DNA of 64,000 bases from Nocardioides acrostichi (lineage in GTDB: Bacteria > Actinomycetota > Actinomycetes > Propionibacteriales > Nocardioidaceae), in the NCBI RefSeq assembly GCF_015319165.1, contig NZ_JADIVZ010000008.1, forward strand, positions 103,625 to 167,624, read 5' to 3'. The notes beneath the pieces were generated by a model. The model was not told where the DNA came from. It ran no database searches and saw nothing but the letters and a program-made list of their open reading frames with translations. Below are positions 18,975-30,632 of this stretch, one piece after another; the first letter of the stretch is position 1, and each line of letters begins with the position of its first letter. The translations under genes were made by a program, and so were the position numbers.

Positions 18975-19970
18975 GTGGACTTGGACGCCTACGTCGCAGC
19001 GCACCTGCCGGCGTGGCAGCGCCTGGAGTCGCTGACGCGGCAGCGGCGGCTGACCGGGGCCGAGACCGACGAGCTGGTGGAGCTCTACCAACGGGTGGGC
19101 ACGCACCTCTCCGTCGTCCGCACCAGTGCCCCCGACCCGAGCCTGGTCGCCTACCTCTCCGCCACCCTGGCGAAGGCCCGCACCCGCGCGGCCGGCACCC
19201 GTTCGGTCGGGTGGCGCGGCGTGGCCGGGTTCTACACCGAGCGCTTCCCGGCCGCCCTCTACCGGTTGCGGTACTGGTGGCTGGGCTGCCTGGCCGGCAA
19301 CGTGGTCGTGACGGCGGTGATGATGCTGTGGCTGCTCGACCACCCAGACGTCGAGCAGTCGCTGCTGAGCCCCGGCGAGATCGACCAGTTGGTCAACCAC
19401 GACGTCGAGGGCTACTACAGCGAGTACGCCGCCAGCCACTTCGCCGCCCAGGTGTGGGTCAACAACGCGTGGGTCGCTGCGCTGTGCATCGCTTTGGGCA
19501 TCCTCGGACTCCCGGTGCTGTGGCTGCTGTTCCAGAACGTGGCCAACCTGGCGATCATCGGTTCGATCATGACCCGGCACGACCAGGGGCAGCACTTCTG
19601 GGGCTTGATCCTCCCCCATGGTCTGCTCGAGCTGACGGCCGTCTTCGTCGCCGGCGGCACCGGCCTGCGGCTGTTCTGGTCGTGGGTCGAGCCGCGCGAG
19701 CTCACCCGCACCCAGTCGCTGGCCCGCGAGGGCCGCACCGCGGGCACGATCGCGCTGGGGCTGGTCGCCGTGCTCGCCGTCTCCGGCGCCATCGAGGGTT
19801 TCGTGACGCCGTCCCCGCTGCCCACGTGGGCGCGCATCGGCATCGGCGTCACCGCCGAGGTGGCGTTCTGGGCCTACGTGTTCGTGCTGGGCAGAGCCGC
19901 CGCGCACCGCGGTCACACCGGTGACCTCGGCGCACGCGTGCTGGAGGACAGAGTGGCGACGCAGGCATGA
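18975..19970 (+). CDS. SpoIIM-like (stage II sporulation protein M family) membrane protein
   Basis: 331 residues, GTG start with Shine-Dalgarno-like AAGGTGAAGA just upstream. A cytosolic N-terminal part of about 95 residues precedes four to six membrane segments; the FQNVANLAIIGSIMTRHDQG and PHGLLELTAVFVAGGTGL segments match the SpoIIM-like family. In Bacillus SpoIIM recruits cell-wall hydrolases during engulfment, but this non-sporulation homologue is common in actinobacteria beside RDD and MoxR genes. Its stop overlaps the RDD start. Confidence 0.88.
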   Translation: MDLDAYVAAHLPAWQRLESLTRQRRLTGAETDELVELYQRVGTHLSVVRTSAPDPSLVAYLSATLAKARTRAAGTRSVGWRGVAGFYTERFPAALYRLRYWWLGCLAGNVVVTAVMMLWLLDHPDVEQSLLSPGEIDQLVNHDVEGYYSEYAASHFAAQVWVNNAWVAALCIALGILGLPVLWLLFQNVANLAIIGSIMTRHDQGQHFWGLILPHGLLELTAVFVAGGTGLRLFWSWVEPRELTRTQSLAREGRTAGTIALGLVAVLAVSGAIEGFVTPSPLPTWARIGIGVTAEVAFWAYVFVLGRAAAHRGHTGDLGARVLEDRVATQA

Positions 19971-20809
19971 GCAGCCCGTACCGCGCCACCGGCACGCCCG
20001 AGCGCGCCCTGCTGACCGACGACGACCTGGTCACCGGCGACGCCGTCGCCCTCGACCTGCCGGCGGCCGGGTTGGGCGCACGCCTGGTCAGCGGGCTCCT
20101 CGACGTGGTGGTGACCCTGGTGCTGCTGGTCGCACTCGCGATCGTCGTGTTCATCGTGGTGCTGCGGCGCGACGGCGCGATCCAGCACATCGGGTTCGTG
20201 CTGCTGATGGTCTTCACGTTCCTGGTGTTCCCGACGGCGCTGGAGACGCTCACGCGTGGCCGCTCCCTGGGCAAGCTGGCGATGGGTCTGCGCACCGTGC
20301 GCGACGACGCCGGGCCCATCACCTTCCAGCACGCCTTCACCCGGGCTCTCATCGGGTTCGTGGAGATCTACGCCTTCAGCGGCGTGCCCGCCTTCTTCGC
20401 GGCCCTGCTCAACGGCCGCGGCAAGCGCCTGGGCGACTACGCGGCCGGCACCTACGTGGTGCGGGAGCGGATGCGCCTGGACCTGCCCCGCCCGCCGATG
20501 ATGCCGCCGCCGCTGCGCGCCTGGGCCGACTCCGCCGACATCGCGGCCCTGCCCACGGGCCTCGCGATCGCCGTCCGCCGCTACAACGCCCGGGCGGGAG
20601 AGATCAGCCCGCAGGCCCACGCCGAGGTCGGACGCCGTCTCGCCGCTCAGGTCGTCGGGTTCGTCGCCCCGCCCCCACCCCCCGGCACCCCGGACTGGGC
20701 GTTCCTCGCCGCGGTGGCCGCCACCCGGCGCGAGCGCGACCAAGCGCGCCTGGCGCGTGAGCAGTCGCTTCGTCGCCGACTGACGGCCGCGGCTCAGACC
20801 CGGCGGTAG
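19967..20809 (+). CDS. RDD family membrane protein
   Basis: 280 residues with the RDD domain in the N-terminal half: LGARLVSGLLDVVVT, two to three membrane helices, then GRSLGKLAMGLRTVRDD and RGKRLGDYAAGTYVV. The C-terminal 110 residues are hydrophilic. RDD proteins have been linked to transport and ion homeostasis but the substrate is unknown here. It ends the envelope operon, and its last 16 bases overlap the end of trmB on the other strand. Confidence 0.88.
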   Translation: MSSPYRATGTPERALLTDDDLVTGDAVALDLPAAGLGARLVSGLLDVVVTLVLLVALAIVVFIVVLRRDGAIQHIGFVLLMVFTFLVFPTALETLTRGRSLGKLAMGLRTVRDDAGPITFQHAFTRALIGFVEIYAFSGVPAFFAALLNGRGKRLGDYAAGTYVVRERMRLDLPRPPMMPPPLRAWADSADIAALPTGLAIAVRRYNARAGEISPQAHAEVGRRLAAQVVGFVAPPPPPGTPDWAFLAAVAATRRERDQARLAREQSLRRRLTAAAQTRR

Positions 20810-21534
20810 GCCAGGTCGGTGATCGACCGGCCGGCGTCGAGGCCCTTGCGCTCGAAGCGGGTGACCGGACGCTCCGACCACCGTTCGACCTCGCCACCGG
20901 CCAGCGCGGGCTCGGCGTCGAGCACCTCACGCATCTGCTCGGCGTAGTCGGCCCAGTCGGTGGCCAGGCGCCAGACCCCGCCCGGACGCAGCCGCGATGC
21001 GACCAGCGCTGCGACCTCGGCCCGCACGAGCCTTCTCTTGTGGTGCCGGGTCTTCGGCCAGGGGTCGGGGAAGAAGGTCCACACCTCCTCCAGCGACGCC
21101 GGGCCGAGCAGGTGCTCGAGGCTCCAGCGGGCGTCGACGGAGCAGAATCGCACATGGGTGGCGCCCGCCCTGGCGACGCGCCAGAGGGAGTCCGCGACGC
21201 CGGGGCGCCAGACCTCGAGGGCCAAGACGTCGCGATCGGGGCGTGTGGCCGCCAGAGCGGCCGTGGCCTCGCCGACGCCGGACCCGATCTCGACGATCAG
21301 CGGCGCGGTGCGCCCGAACCAGTCGGCCAGCGCGAACCCGGGCTCGTCGACGGCGTCCTCGGGGATCACCATCTGCTCGTGGTGCGCCGTCCACGACTCC
21401 GCCTGCCGCGGGGTGAACCGGGCGCCACGCCGGGAGTAGCTGAGCACCTCACGCATCCGGCGGCCGTCGTCGGTGAGCCGCTGGTGCGGCCGCGCGGGGC
21501 GCGAGGCGGCCTGGGCCTGCGTTTCGTCGGACAC
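20794..21534 (-). CDS. trmB: tRNA (guanine(46)-N7)-methyltransferase
   Basis: SAM-dependent enzyme that forms m7G46 in tRNA. The 246-residue protein has the SAM-binding motif EIGSGVGEATAAL and the TrmB signature FFPDPWPKTRHHKRRL, with the C-terminal TRFERKGLDAGRSITDLAYR. I chose the GTG at 21534 (VSDETQ) because sequence upstream of it is not conserved in the family; an ATG at 21606 overlaps the tuf terminator. It converges on the RDD gene with a 16-base overlap. Confidence 0.92.
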   Translation of the reverse strand: MSDETQAQAASRPARPHQRLTDDGRRMREVLSYSRRGARFTPRQAESWTAHHEQMVIPEDAVDEPGFALADWFGRTAPLIVEIGSGVGEATAALAATRPDRDVLALEVWRPGVADSLWRVARAGATHVRFCSVDARWSLEHLLGPASLEEVWTFFPDPWPKTRHHKRRLVRAEVAALVASRLRPGGVWRLATDWADYAEQMREVLDAEPALAGGEVERWSERPVTRFERKGLDAGRSITDLAYRRV

Positions 21535-21600
21535 CCGCCGGATTGTTCCAGTGCGGCCCAGCCAGGTGCCATTCCTGGGGAACCCACGAGGGGCCACCAA

Positions 21601-21640
21601 CGCCAAGCCCCCCGAACCCGAGGGCTCAGGGGGCTTGGCG
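21601..21640 (-). terminator. Terminator downstream of tuf
   Basis: Arms CGCCAAGCCCCC (21601-21612) and GGGGGCTTGGCG (21629-21640) form a perfect 12-bp stem. It lies 20 bases after the tuf stop in the direction of transcription and ends the str operon before trmB. Confidence 0.85.
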
Positions 21641-21660
21641 GTGTCGACCAGGTGGTCAGG

Positions 21661-22854
<1,194 letters not shown>

Positions 22855-22921
22855 TGCTGGCTCCTCCTGGGTTGTTGATTCTGCTTAGTGGATGATTCTG
22901 GTGGATGCCGAGGGCTCGGGC

Positions 22922-25033
<2,112 letters not shown>

Positions 25034-25108
25034 GATGTAGTCGCGTTCCTTAGGTGTCGTTGGGGCGGTGGGGGCGGGCCGCCGGGGTCACCGGCAGCCC
25101 GCCGGAGC

Positions 25109-25579
25109 TCACCAGCGGTAGTGGGCGAAGGCCTTGTTGGACTCGGCCATCTTGTGGGTGTCCTCGCGCTTCTTCACCGCGGCACCGAGGCCGTTGGAGG
25201 CGTCGAGGATCTCGTTCATCAGCCGCTCGGACATCGTCTTCTCGCGACGGTCGGCGGCGTAGCCGACGAGCCAGCGCAGCGCGAGCGTGGTGCCGCGCGT
25301 GCCCTTGACCTCGATCGGCACCTGGTAGGTCGCACCGCCGACGCGGCGGGACTTGACCTCGATGGCCGGCTTGACGTTGTCGAGCGCACGCTTGAGCGTG
25401 ACGACCGGGTCGGTGCCGGTCTTCTCACGAGCACCCTCGAGAGCGGAGTACACGATGCGCTGCGCGACCTGCTTCTTGCCGTCGCGCAGCACCTTGGAGA
25501 CCAGCTGGGTGACCAGCTGGGACCCGTAGACCGGGTCGACGTCGATCGGCCGCTTCGGAGCGGGGCCCTTGCGCGGCAT
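25109..25579 (-). CDS. rpsG: 30S ribosomal protein S7
   Basis: 16S rRNA-binding assembly protein of 156 residues, the usual length. It begins [20 protein letters not shown] and carries the S7 signature around [20 protein letters not shown]. Its ATG overlaps the rpsL stop (TAATG), so the pair is translationally coupled. Confidence 0.98.
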   Translation of the reverse strand: MPRKGPAPKRPIDVDPVYGSQLVTQLVSKVLRDGKKQVAQRIVYSALEGAREKTGTDPVVTLKRALDNVKPAIEVKSRRVGGATYQVPIEVKGTRGTTLALRWLVGYAADRREKTMSERLMNEILDASNGLGAAVKKREDTHKMAESNKAFAHYRW

Positions 25580-25953
25580 TACTTCTTCTCCTTCTTCGCG
25601 CCGTAGCGGCTGCGCGCCTGCTGACGGTTCTTGACACCCTGGGTGTCGAGGGTGCCGCGGATGATCTTGTAGCGGACGCCGGGAAGATCCTTCACACGGC
25701 CACCGCGCACGAGCACGATCGAGTGCTCCTGGAGGTTGTGGCCCACGCCGGGGATGTAGGCAGTGACCTCGACGCCGCTGGAGAGACGCACACGGGCGAC
25801 CTTGCGCAGGGCGGAGTTCGGCTTCTTCGGCGTGGTGGTGTAGACGCGGGTGCAGACGCCACGGCGCTGCGGAGACCCCTTCAGGGCAGGCGTCTTGTTC
25901 TTCGACACCTTGTCCTGGCGGCCCTTGCGGACCAGCTGCTGAATGGTGGGCAC
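25579..25953 (-). CDS. rpsL: 30S ribosomal protein S12
   Basis: Decoding-centre protein of 124 residues; GTG start giving the conserved [12 protein letters not shown], preceded by AAGGGGAACC. An in-frame ATG 26 codons upstream is not conserved. K43 and K88, the sites where substitutions give streptomycin resistance, are both lysine, so the allele is of the sensitive type. It is the first gene of the str operon; the promoter must lie between 25954 and 26171. Confidence 0.98.
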   Translation of the reverse strand: MPTIQQLVRKGRQDKVSKNKTPALKGSPQRRGVCTRVYTTTPKKPNSALRKVARVRLSSGVEVTAYIPGVGHNLQEHSIVLVRGGRVKDLPGVRYKIIRGTLDTQGVKNRQQARSRYGAKKEKK

Positions 25954-26171
25954 CGGGTGGTTCCCCTTCTGTTTCGCTCTCTCTGCGTGACGATCTGCCT
26001 CGCAGGTCGGTGGCCGCTCACGACTCGACATCGCTCGCGGCCCGGCGCGCCCGGGAGGTGCTCAGCCGAGCCACTGCTCACCCCCGAGGTCGGGCGTGTC
26101 GACCCACGGTGGTTCAGGGCGCGCGCAACGGCCTGGTTGACCCAGACACGAGGACCGAGGCTACCCGTCGC

Positions 26172-27362
26172 CTAGGGGGTGGTCAAAACGGTTCGCGACC
26201 GCCTGTGCAGGCGGGCGTCGACGTCGCTCCTCACCGCGCTGTCGAGGTGCGCGAGCAGGGCGACCGCCAGCACCGCGCCGAATGCCGTCAGGCCTCCCCC
26301 GATCAGCAGGGTCCATCGCGGACCGACGTGCTCACCGATCCAGCCGATCAGGGGCGCGCCCAGCGGCGTCCCGCCCATCACCACGGTCATGTAGAGCGCC
26401 ATGACCCGACCTCGGAAGGCCGGCGCCGACCCGAGTTGCACCGTGGCGTTCGCGCTGTTGAGCAGGGTGAGCGTGCAGAACCCGATGACGGGGGCGAAGA
26501 GGGCGAAGGCGGTGTAGGACGGCAGCAGGCCGGCCACGATCTCGGCGGCCCCGAAGCCGAGGGTTGCGAAGAGGAGCAAGCGGAAGCGCACCCGCACCCT
26601 GCGGGCGGCCAGGAGCGCCCCGGTGAGTGAGCCCACCGCCAGGGCCGAGCCGAGCAGTCCGAACTCGCCGGCGCCCTTGCCGAACACCTCGGTGGCCATG
26701 AGAGCCGAGGTGACCTGGAAGTTCATGCCGAAGGTGCCGGCGAAGAACACCAGCACCAGCACGGCCAGGAGCTTCGGCTGACTGCGCAGGTAGGCGACGC
26801 CCTCGCGGAGCATGCCCGGCGTGCGGGCCACGCGGTCGGGGCTGTGCAGCAGGTCCGGGTCCATGCGCTGGAGCTGTGCGATGACGGCGAGGTAGGAGAC
26901 GGCGTTGATGAGAATGACCCAGCCGGTGGCGGTGACGCCGCCGCCGAGCGCGCCGATCATCAACCCGGCGAGTGCGGGGCCGAGCATGCGGGCGGCGTTG
27001 AACGACGCGGAGTTCAGGCCGACGGCGTTGGCGAGGTCGTCGGGACCGACCATCTCGGAGACGAAGGACTGCCGCGCCGGGGCGTCGAAGGCGGAGCCGA
27101 TGCCGAAGGCGAACGCCAGCACGTAGACGTGCCAGGTCGAGGCGACGCCGGTGACGGCGATGACGCCGAGCAGCAGGGCCGCGGCGGCCAGCGACAGCTG
27201 GCTGAGCTGGAGCAGCCTGCGCTTGGAGAAGCGGTCGGCGACGACGCCGGCGTACGGGCTGAGCAGCAGGACGGGCAGGAACTGCAGGCCGGTGGTGATG
27301 CCGAGGGCGGTGCCACCGCCGCCGAGACTGAGCACCAGCCAGTCCTGGGCGATGCGCTGCAT
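26172..27362 (-). CDS. MFS transporter (drug-exporter type); N-terminus probably extends to 27446
   Basis: Major facilitator, 396 residues from the ATG at 27362, with about 11 membrane segments. The segment LSPYAGVVADRFSKRRLL is the loop 2-3 motif of this exporter family. Coding similarity clearly continues upstream in frame (TFRSLANPNYRLYLAGSVVS then NTGTW, the usual first helix), yet no ATG, GTG or TTG exists there. An ACG at 27446 sits 7 bases after AAGGAG, so the true start may be ACG or a mutated ATG. It follows marR by overlap, which suggests control by that regulator. Confidence 0.88.
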   Translation of the reverse strand: MQRIAQDWLVLSLGGGGTALGITTGLQFLPVLLLSPYAGVVADRFSKRRLLQLSQLSLAAAALLLGVIAVTGVASTWHVYVLAFAFGIGSAFDAPARQSFVSEMVGPDDLANAVGLNSASFNAARMLGPALAGLMIGALGGGVTATGWVILINAVSYLAVIAQLQRMDPDLLHSPDRVARTPGMLREGVAYLRSQPKLLAVLVLVFFAGTFGMNFQVTSALMATEVFGKGAGEFGLLGSALAVGSLTGALLAARRVRVRFRLLLFATLGFGAAEIVAGLLPSYTAFALFAPVIGFCTLTLLNSANATVQLGSAPAFRGRVMALYMTVVMGGTPLGAPLIGWIGEHVGPRWTLLIGGGLTAFGAVLAVALLAHLDSAVRSDVDARLHRRSRTVLTTP

Positions 27363-27450
27363 CCAGGTGCCGGTGTTGGAGACGACGCTGCCGGCGAGGT
27401 AGAGGCGGTAGTTGGGGTTGGCCAGGGATCGGAACGTGGGACTCGTGGTG

Positions 27451-27900
27451 TCACTCCTTGGAAGCGAGGTGGTCGAGGATCGGAGCCGCGGCCCGGAGCG
27501 TCTCGCGCTCGGCGGGGGTCAGGTCGGCGAGGCGGCGGGCCAGCCAGGCGTCGCGACGGTCGCGGTCGGCCAACACGGTGGCTCGCCCGGACTCGGTGAG
27601 CGTGATCAGCTTGATGCGGCCATCGGACTCGTGGGCCCGGCGGACGACGTACCCGCCCTCCTCGAGACAGTTGATCGTGCGGGTCATCGAGGGCGGCTGC
27701 ACGCGCTCGTGCTCGGCCAGCGCGCCGACCGTCGCCTCACCGGTGCGGTAGAGCACGCCCAGCACCGCCATCGAGCCCAGCGACAACTCGTTGTCGGGGT
27801 GCCGCTCGGCCGCCAGGCGACGCCGCAACCGCATCACACCCACCCGCAGCTCGCTCGCCAGGCCCGCGTCGGTGCGGGAGGCGTTCTCGATGGTCGGCAT
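27451..27900 (-). CDS. MarR family transcriptional regulator
   Basis: 149-residue winged-helix repressor. The helix-turn-helix region lies around TVGALAEHERVQPPSMTRTI and the wing around HESDGRIKLITLTESG, both typical of MarR proteins. It is transcribed first, directly ahead of the MFS gene, and a perfect palindrome lies 5 bases upstream of its ATG, so autoregulation with release by a transported compound is likely. Ligand unknown. Confidence 0.92.
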   Translation of the reverse strand: MPTIENASRTDAGLASELRVGVMRLRRRLAAERHPDNELSLGSMAVLGVLYRTGEATVGALAEHERVQPPSMTRTINCLEEGGYVVRRAHESDGRIKLITLTESGRATVLADRDRRDAWLARRLADLTPAERETLRAAAPILDHLASKE

Positions 27901-27904
27901 GATG

Positions 27905-27915
27905 GTTAGCCTAAC
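27905..27915. promoter_or_regulatory. Probable MarR operator palindrome
   Basis: GTTAGCCTAAC is a perfect inverted repeat (GTTAG-C-CTAAC) five bases upstream of the marR ATG. On the minus strand it contains TAGGCT, which could serve as a -10 box, so binding would block the promoter. A further half-site-like CTAAG lies at 27928-27932. Confidence 0.6.
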
Positions 27916-28027
27916 TCATTACTGCCGCTAAGTATTCCGGTGCAGCCGTTGACGTTTGGGACCAATCGAGCCGTTTCGACCGGTACACCACTGCAGTTCT
28001 CGACCAAACCTGGCGAGCTAGGTGCCC

Positions 28028-29476
28028 TCAGGTGAGCCAGTGGGTGAGGGGCTCGATGGCGAAGTAGACGACGAACAGCCCGGCGACCACCCACAGCAGG
28101 GGGTGCACGGCGCGGGCCTGGCCGCGCACGACCTTGATGACCACGTAGGCGAGGAAGCCGGCCCCGATGCCGACGGTGATCGAGTAGGTGAAGGGCATCA
28201 GCACGATGGTCAGGAAGGCCGGGAGCGCGATCTCGACGTCGTCCCAGGCGATGTCCTTGACCTGCTGCATCATCAAGAAGCCCACCAGCACCAGGGCGGG
28301 CACGGCCGCCTCGGAGGGGATCACCGCCACGAGGGGCGAGAGGAACGTGGTGAGCAGGAACAGCACCCCGGTGACGATGGACGCCAGCCCGGTGCGCGCA
28401 CCCTCCCCCACACCCGAGGCGGACTCGATGTAGGAGGTGTTCGACGAGACCCCGCCGAGGCCGCCGGCGATGGCTGCGACGGAGTCGACCACCAGGATCG
28501 ACTGGGTGGACGGCGGGATGCCGTCCTCGTCGTTGAGCCCGGCCTCGGCGCCGATCGCGGTCATCGTGCCCATCGTGTCGAAGAAGTCGGCCAGCATGAG
28601 CGAGAAGACCAGCAGCAGGGTCGCGATGACGCCGAGTCCGGGTGCGGAGAACGCGCCGGTGAGCGACACCGTGCCCAGGGTGCCGAAATCGGGTACGTCG
28701 GCGATGGCACCCGGCCACGTCGGGGTGCTCAGCGACCAGGTCTTGGGCGCGAAGACCGCCTGCACGACGAACGCGAGGACCGTCGTGGCCACGATCGCGA
28801 CGAGGATCGCACCCTTGACCTGCCGCACCCACAGGGCGACGACGAGCACGAGGCCGGCCGCGAACACCAGCACCGGCCAACCGGCGAGGGTTCCGCCGTT
28901 GCCGAGCTGCACCGGGACGGTGGTCTGGGCGGCGTCCGGGATGCGGGTCACGAAACCGGCATCGACGAAGCCGATGAGAGCGATGAAGAGGCCGATGCCG
29001 ACCGAGATCGCGACCTTGAGCTGTCGGGGCACCGCGTGGAACACCGCGGCACGGAAGCCGGTGAGCACGAGCACCAGGATCACGATGCCCTCGAGCACGA
29101 CCAGCCCCATCGCGTCGGCCCACGTCGAGCGGGTGGCGATGGCGACGGCGACGAAGGCGTTGAGGCCGAGCCCGGTCGCCAGTGCGAGCGGGAACCGCGC
29201 CACCGCCCCCATGGCGATGGTCATGATGCCCGCGACGAGGGCGGTGCCTGCGGCGATGGCGGGCAGGTTGGAGCCATCACCGCTGCCGCCACCGAGGTAG
29301 CCGCCGGTCGAGTCGGGCACGAAGCCGAGGATGAGCGGGTTCAGCACGACGATGTAGGCCATCGTCAAGAAGGTGACCACCCCGCCGCGGATCTCGCGGC
29401 CGAGCGTCGACCCGCGAGCGGTGATGTGGAAGTAGCGGTCCAGGGCGCCGGCGTCGGCCGGAGTGGTGGTCGTCAC
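28028..29476 (-). CDS. NCS2 family purine (guanine/hypoxanthine/adenine) permease
   Basis: 482-residue permease with about 12-13 membrane segments, GTG start. The N-terminal STLGREIRGGVVTFLTMAYI and central LMLADFFDTMGTMTAIGAEA segments are signatures of the AzgA-like branch of NCS2 transporters, which import purine bases by proton symport. No purine riboswitch was seen upstream. It is transcribed alone, divergent from the DUF2530 gene. Confidence 0.92.
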   Translation of the reverse strand: MTTTTPADAGALDRYFHITARGSTLGREIRGGVVTFLTMAYIVVLNPLILGFVPDSTGGYLGGGSGDGSNLPAIAAGTALVAGIMTIAMGAVARFPLALATGLGLNAFVAVAIATRSTWADAMGLVVLEGIVILVLVLTGFRAAVFHAVPRQLKVAISVGIGLFIALIGFVDAGFVTRIPDAAQTTVPVQLGNGGTLAGWPVLVFAAGLVLVVALWVRQVKGAILVAIVATTVLAFVVQAVFAPKTWSLSTPTWPGAIADVPDFGTLGTVSLTGAFSAPGLGVIATLLLVFSLMLADFFDTMGTMTAIGAEAGLNDEDGIPPSTQSILVVDSVAAIAGGLGGVSSNTSYIESASGVGEGARTGLASIVTGVLFLLTTFLSPLVAVIPSEAAVPALVLVGFLMMQQVKDIAWDDVEIALPAFLTIVLMPFTYSITVGIGAGFLAYVVIKVVRGQARAVHPLLWVVAGLFVVYFAIEPLTHWLT

Positions 29477-29638
29477 GTGGCCTGACCCTCGCCAACGGCG
29501 CGCCTGCTGTCAACGTGGCGGAGGGTCGTCCAGGGGGACGCCCCGGACACGATCGGTCGAGAACTGCCTCCGCACGGGGCTCTCGTGCTGTGGGTCGGCC
29601 CCCGCGGCGGCACCTCGACAGCCGGTAGGGTCACCCGC

Positions 29639-29953
29639 GTGGATCTGCGCGATGACCAGGCCGGCACCCAGGAGGTCGGCCGACGCACCCTGGTGATCGC
29701 CGACGTGGAGCCACTCGACGTCGACGGCGTGCGCACCGTGCTGGTGGGCACCGCGCTGTTCGGTGTCGCCTTCGTGGCGTTGCTGCCGTTCTACGGATCC
29801 CTGGCCGATCACGGACGCGCCTGGTGGCTGTGGACCGCGCTCGCAGGGTTCGGACTCGGCCTCTTCGGGCTGGAGTACTGCCGCCGACGTGTGCGCGTGC
29901 GGGCCGCCCGCGAGTTCGACACCAGCGACGGCGACGCAAGCGACGCGCCGTGA
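29639..29953 (+). CDS. DUF2530 domain-containing small membrane protein
   Basis: 104 residues from the GTG at 29639. Two membrane helices (about 35-55 and 62-80) follow the conserved VEPLDVDGVRTVLVGTALFG and VALLPFYG segments that define DUF2530. A short charged C-terminus follows. The family is confined mainly to actinobacteria and its function is unknown. The stop overlaps the start of the methyltransferase by four bases (GTGA), indicating co-translation. Confidence 0.85.
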   Translation: MDLRDDQAGTQEVGRRTLVIADVEPLDVDGVRTVLVGTALFGVAFVALLPFYGSLADHGRAWWLWTALAGFGLGLFGLEYCRRRVRVRAAREFDTSDGDASDAP

Positions 29954-30591
29954 TCGACCTGCCCCAGAGCCGGTGGGCCCTGGCCGGCCGTGCGGCCACC
30001 GACGGCTTCGGTCGACGCTTCGGGGAACTCGTGGCCTCGGGCACCGACGTCGACGGCGAGGCACGACTGGCCGATGCGCTGCTGCCCCGCGGCGCCCGAG
30101 TGCTCGACGTCGGCGCCGGCATGGGGCGGGTCACCGCAGCCCTGGCCGCCCGTGGCCACACCGTGGTCGGGATCGAGCCCGATCCGGTCCTCGTCGAGCA
30201 GGCCCACTCGACCTATCCCGGAATCGACGTGCTGCGCGCCGACGTGCTCGAGCTGGATCGAGGCCGGGCTGGCGACGAGCTACTCGGCGAGCGTCCGCAC
30301 GCCTTCGATCTCATCGTGGTCGTGGGCAACGTGATGGTCTTCCTGGCCGAGGGCACCGAGCGCCGCACACTGTCGCTGCTGCGGGACCGGCTGGCTCCCG
30401 GTGGCCGGATCCTCCTGGGGTTCCGGCTCGTCGGTCCACCGGAACACGCCCGTCGCTACCCGGCCGAGGAGTTCGCGGACGACGCCGCGGCCGCCGGACT
30501 GCGCGTCGATGCGCGGTTCGGCAGCTACGAGCTGCACGCCCCGAACGACGAGTACACCGTGTGGTTGCTCAGCGCCGAGCCGGACAGCTGA
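29950..30591 (+). CDS. Class I SAM-dependent methyltransferase
   Basis: 213 residues, GTG start fixed by overlap with the upstream stop. The Rossmann motif LDVGAGMGRVTAALAARGH (about residues 48-66) with IEPDP as the acidic loop is clear; later FDLIVVVGNVMVFL is motif II. The substrate cannot be predicted. It ends 39 bases from the convergent DUF3027 gene, with a small hairpin between. Confidence 0.9.
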   Translation: MIDLPQSRWALAGRAATDGFGRRFGELVASGTDVDGEARLADALLPRGARVLDVGAGMGRVTAALAARGHTVVGIEPDPVLVEQAHSTYPGIDVLRADVLELDRGRAGDELLGERPHAFDLIVVVGNVMVFLAEGTERRTLSLLRDRLAPGGRILLGFRLVGPPEHARRYPAEEFADDAAAAGLRVDARFGSYELHAPNDEYTVWLLSAEPDS

Positions 30592-30606
30592 TCAGGTCGA
30601 GGAATC

Positions 30607-30632
30607 GACGCGGCCGATGGCGCGTCCGCGTC
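30607..30632. terminator. Possible bidirectional hairpin between methyltransferase and DUF3027 genes
   Basis: GACGCGG (30607-30613) pairs with CCGCGTC (30626-30632) across a 12-base loop. It lies between the two convergent stops and touches the DUF3027 stop codon. The stem is short, so the call is tentative. Confidence 0.35.

Noticed and set aside
29477..29638. Possible purine riboswitch upstream of the NCS2 permease
   Set aside because: No conserved purine-aptamer loop sequences or paired helices could be found.
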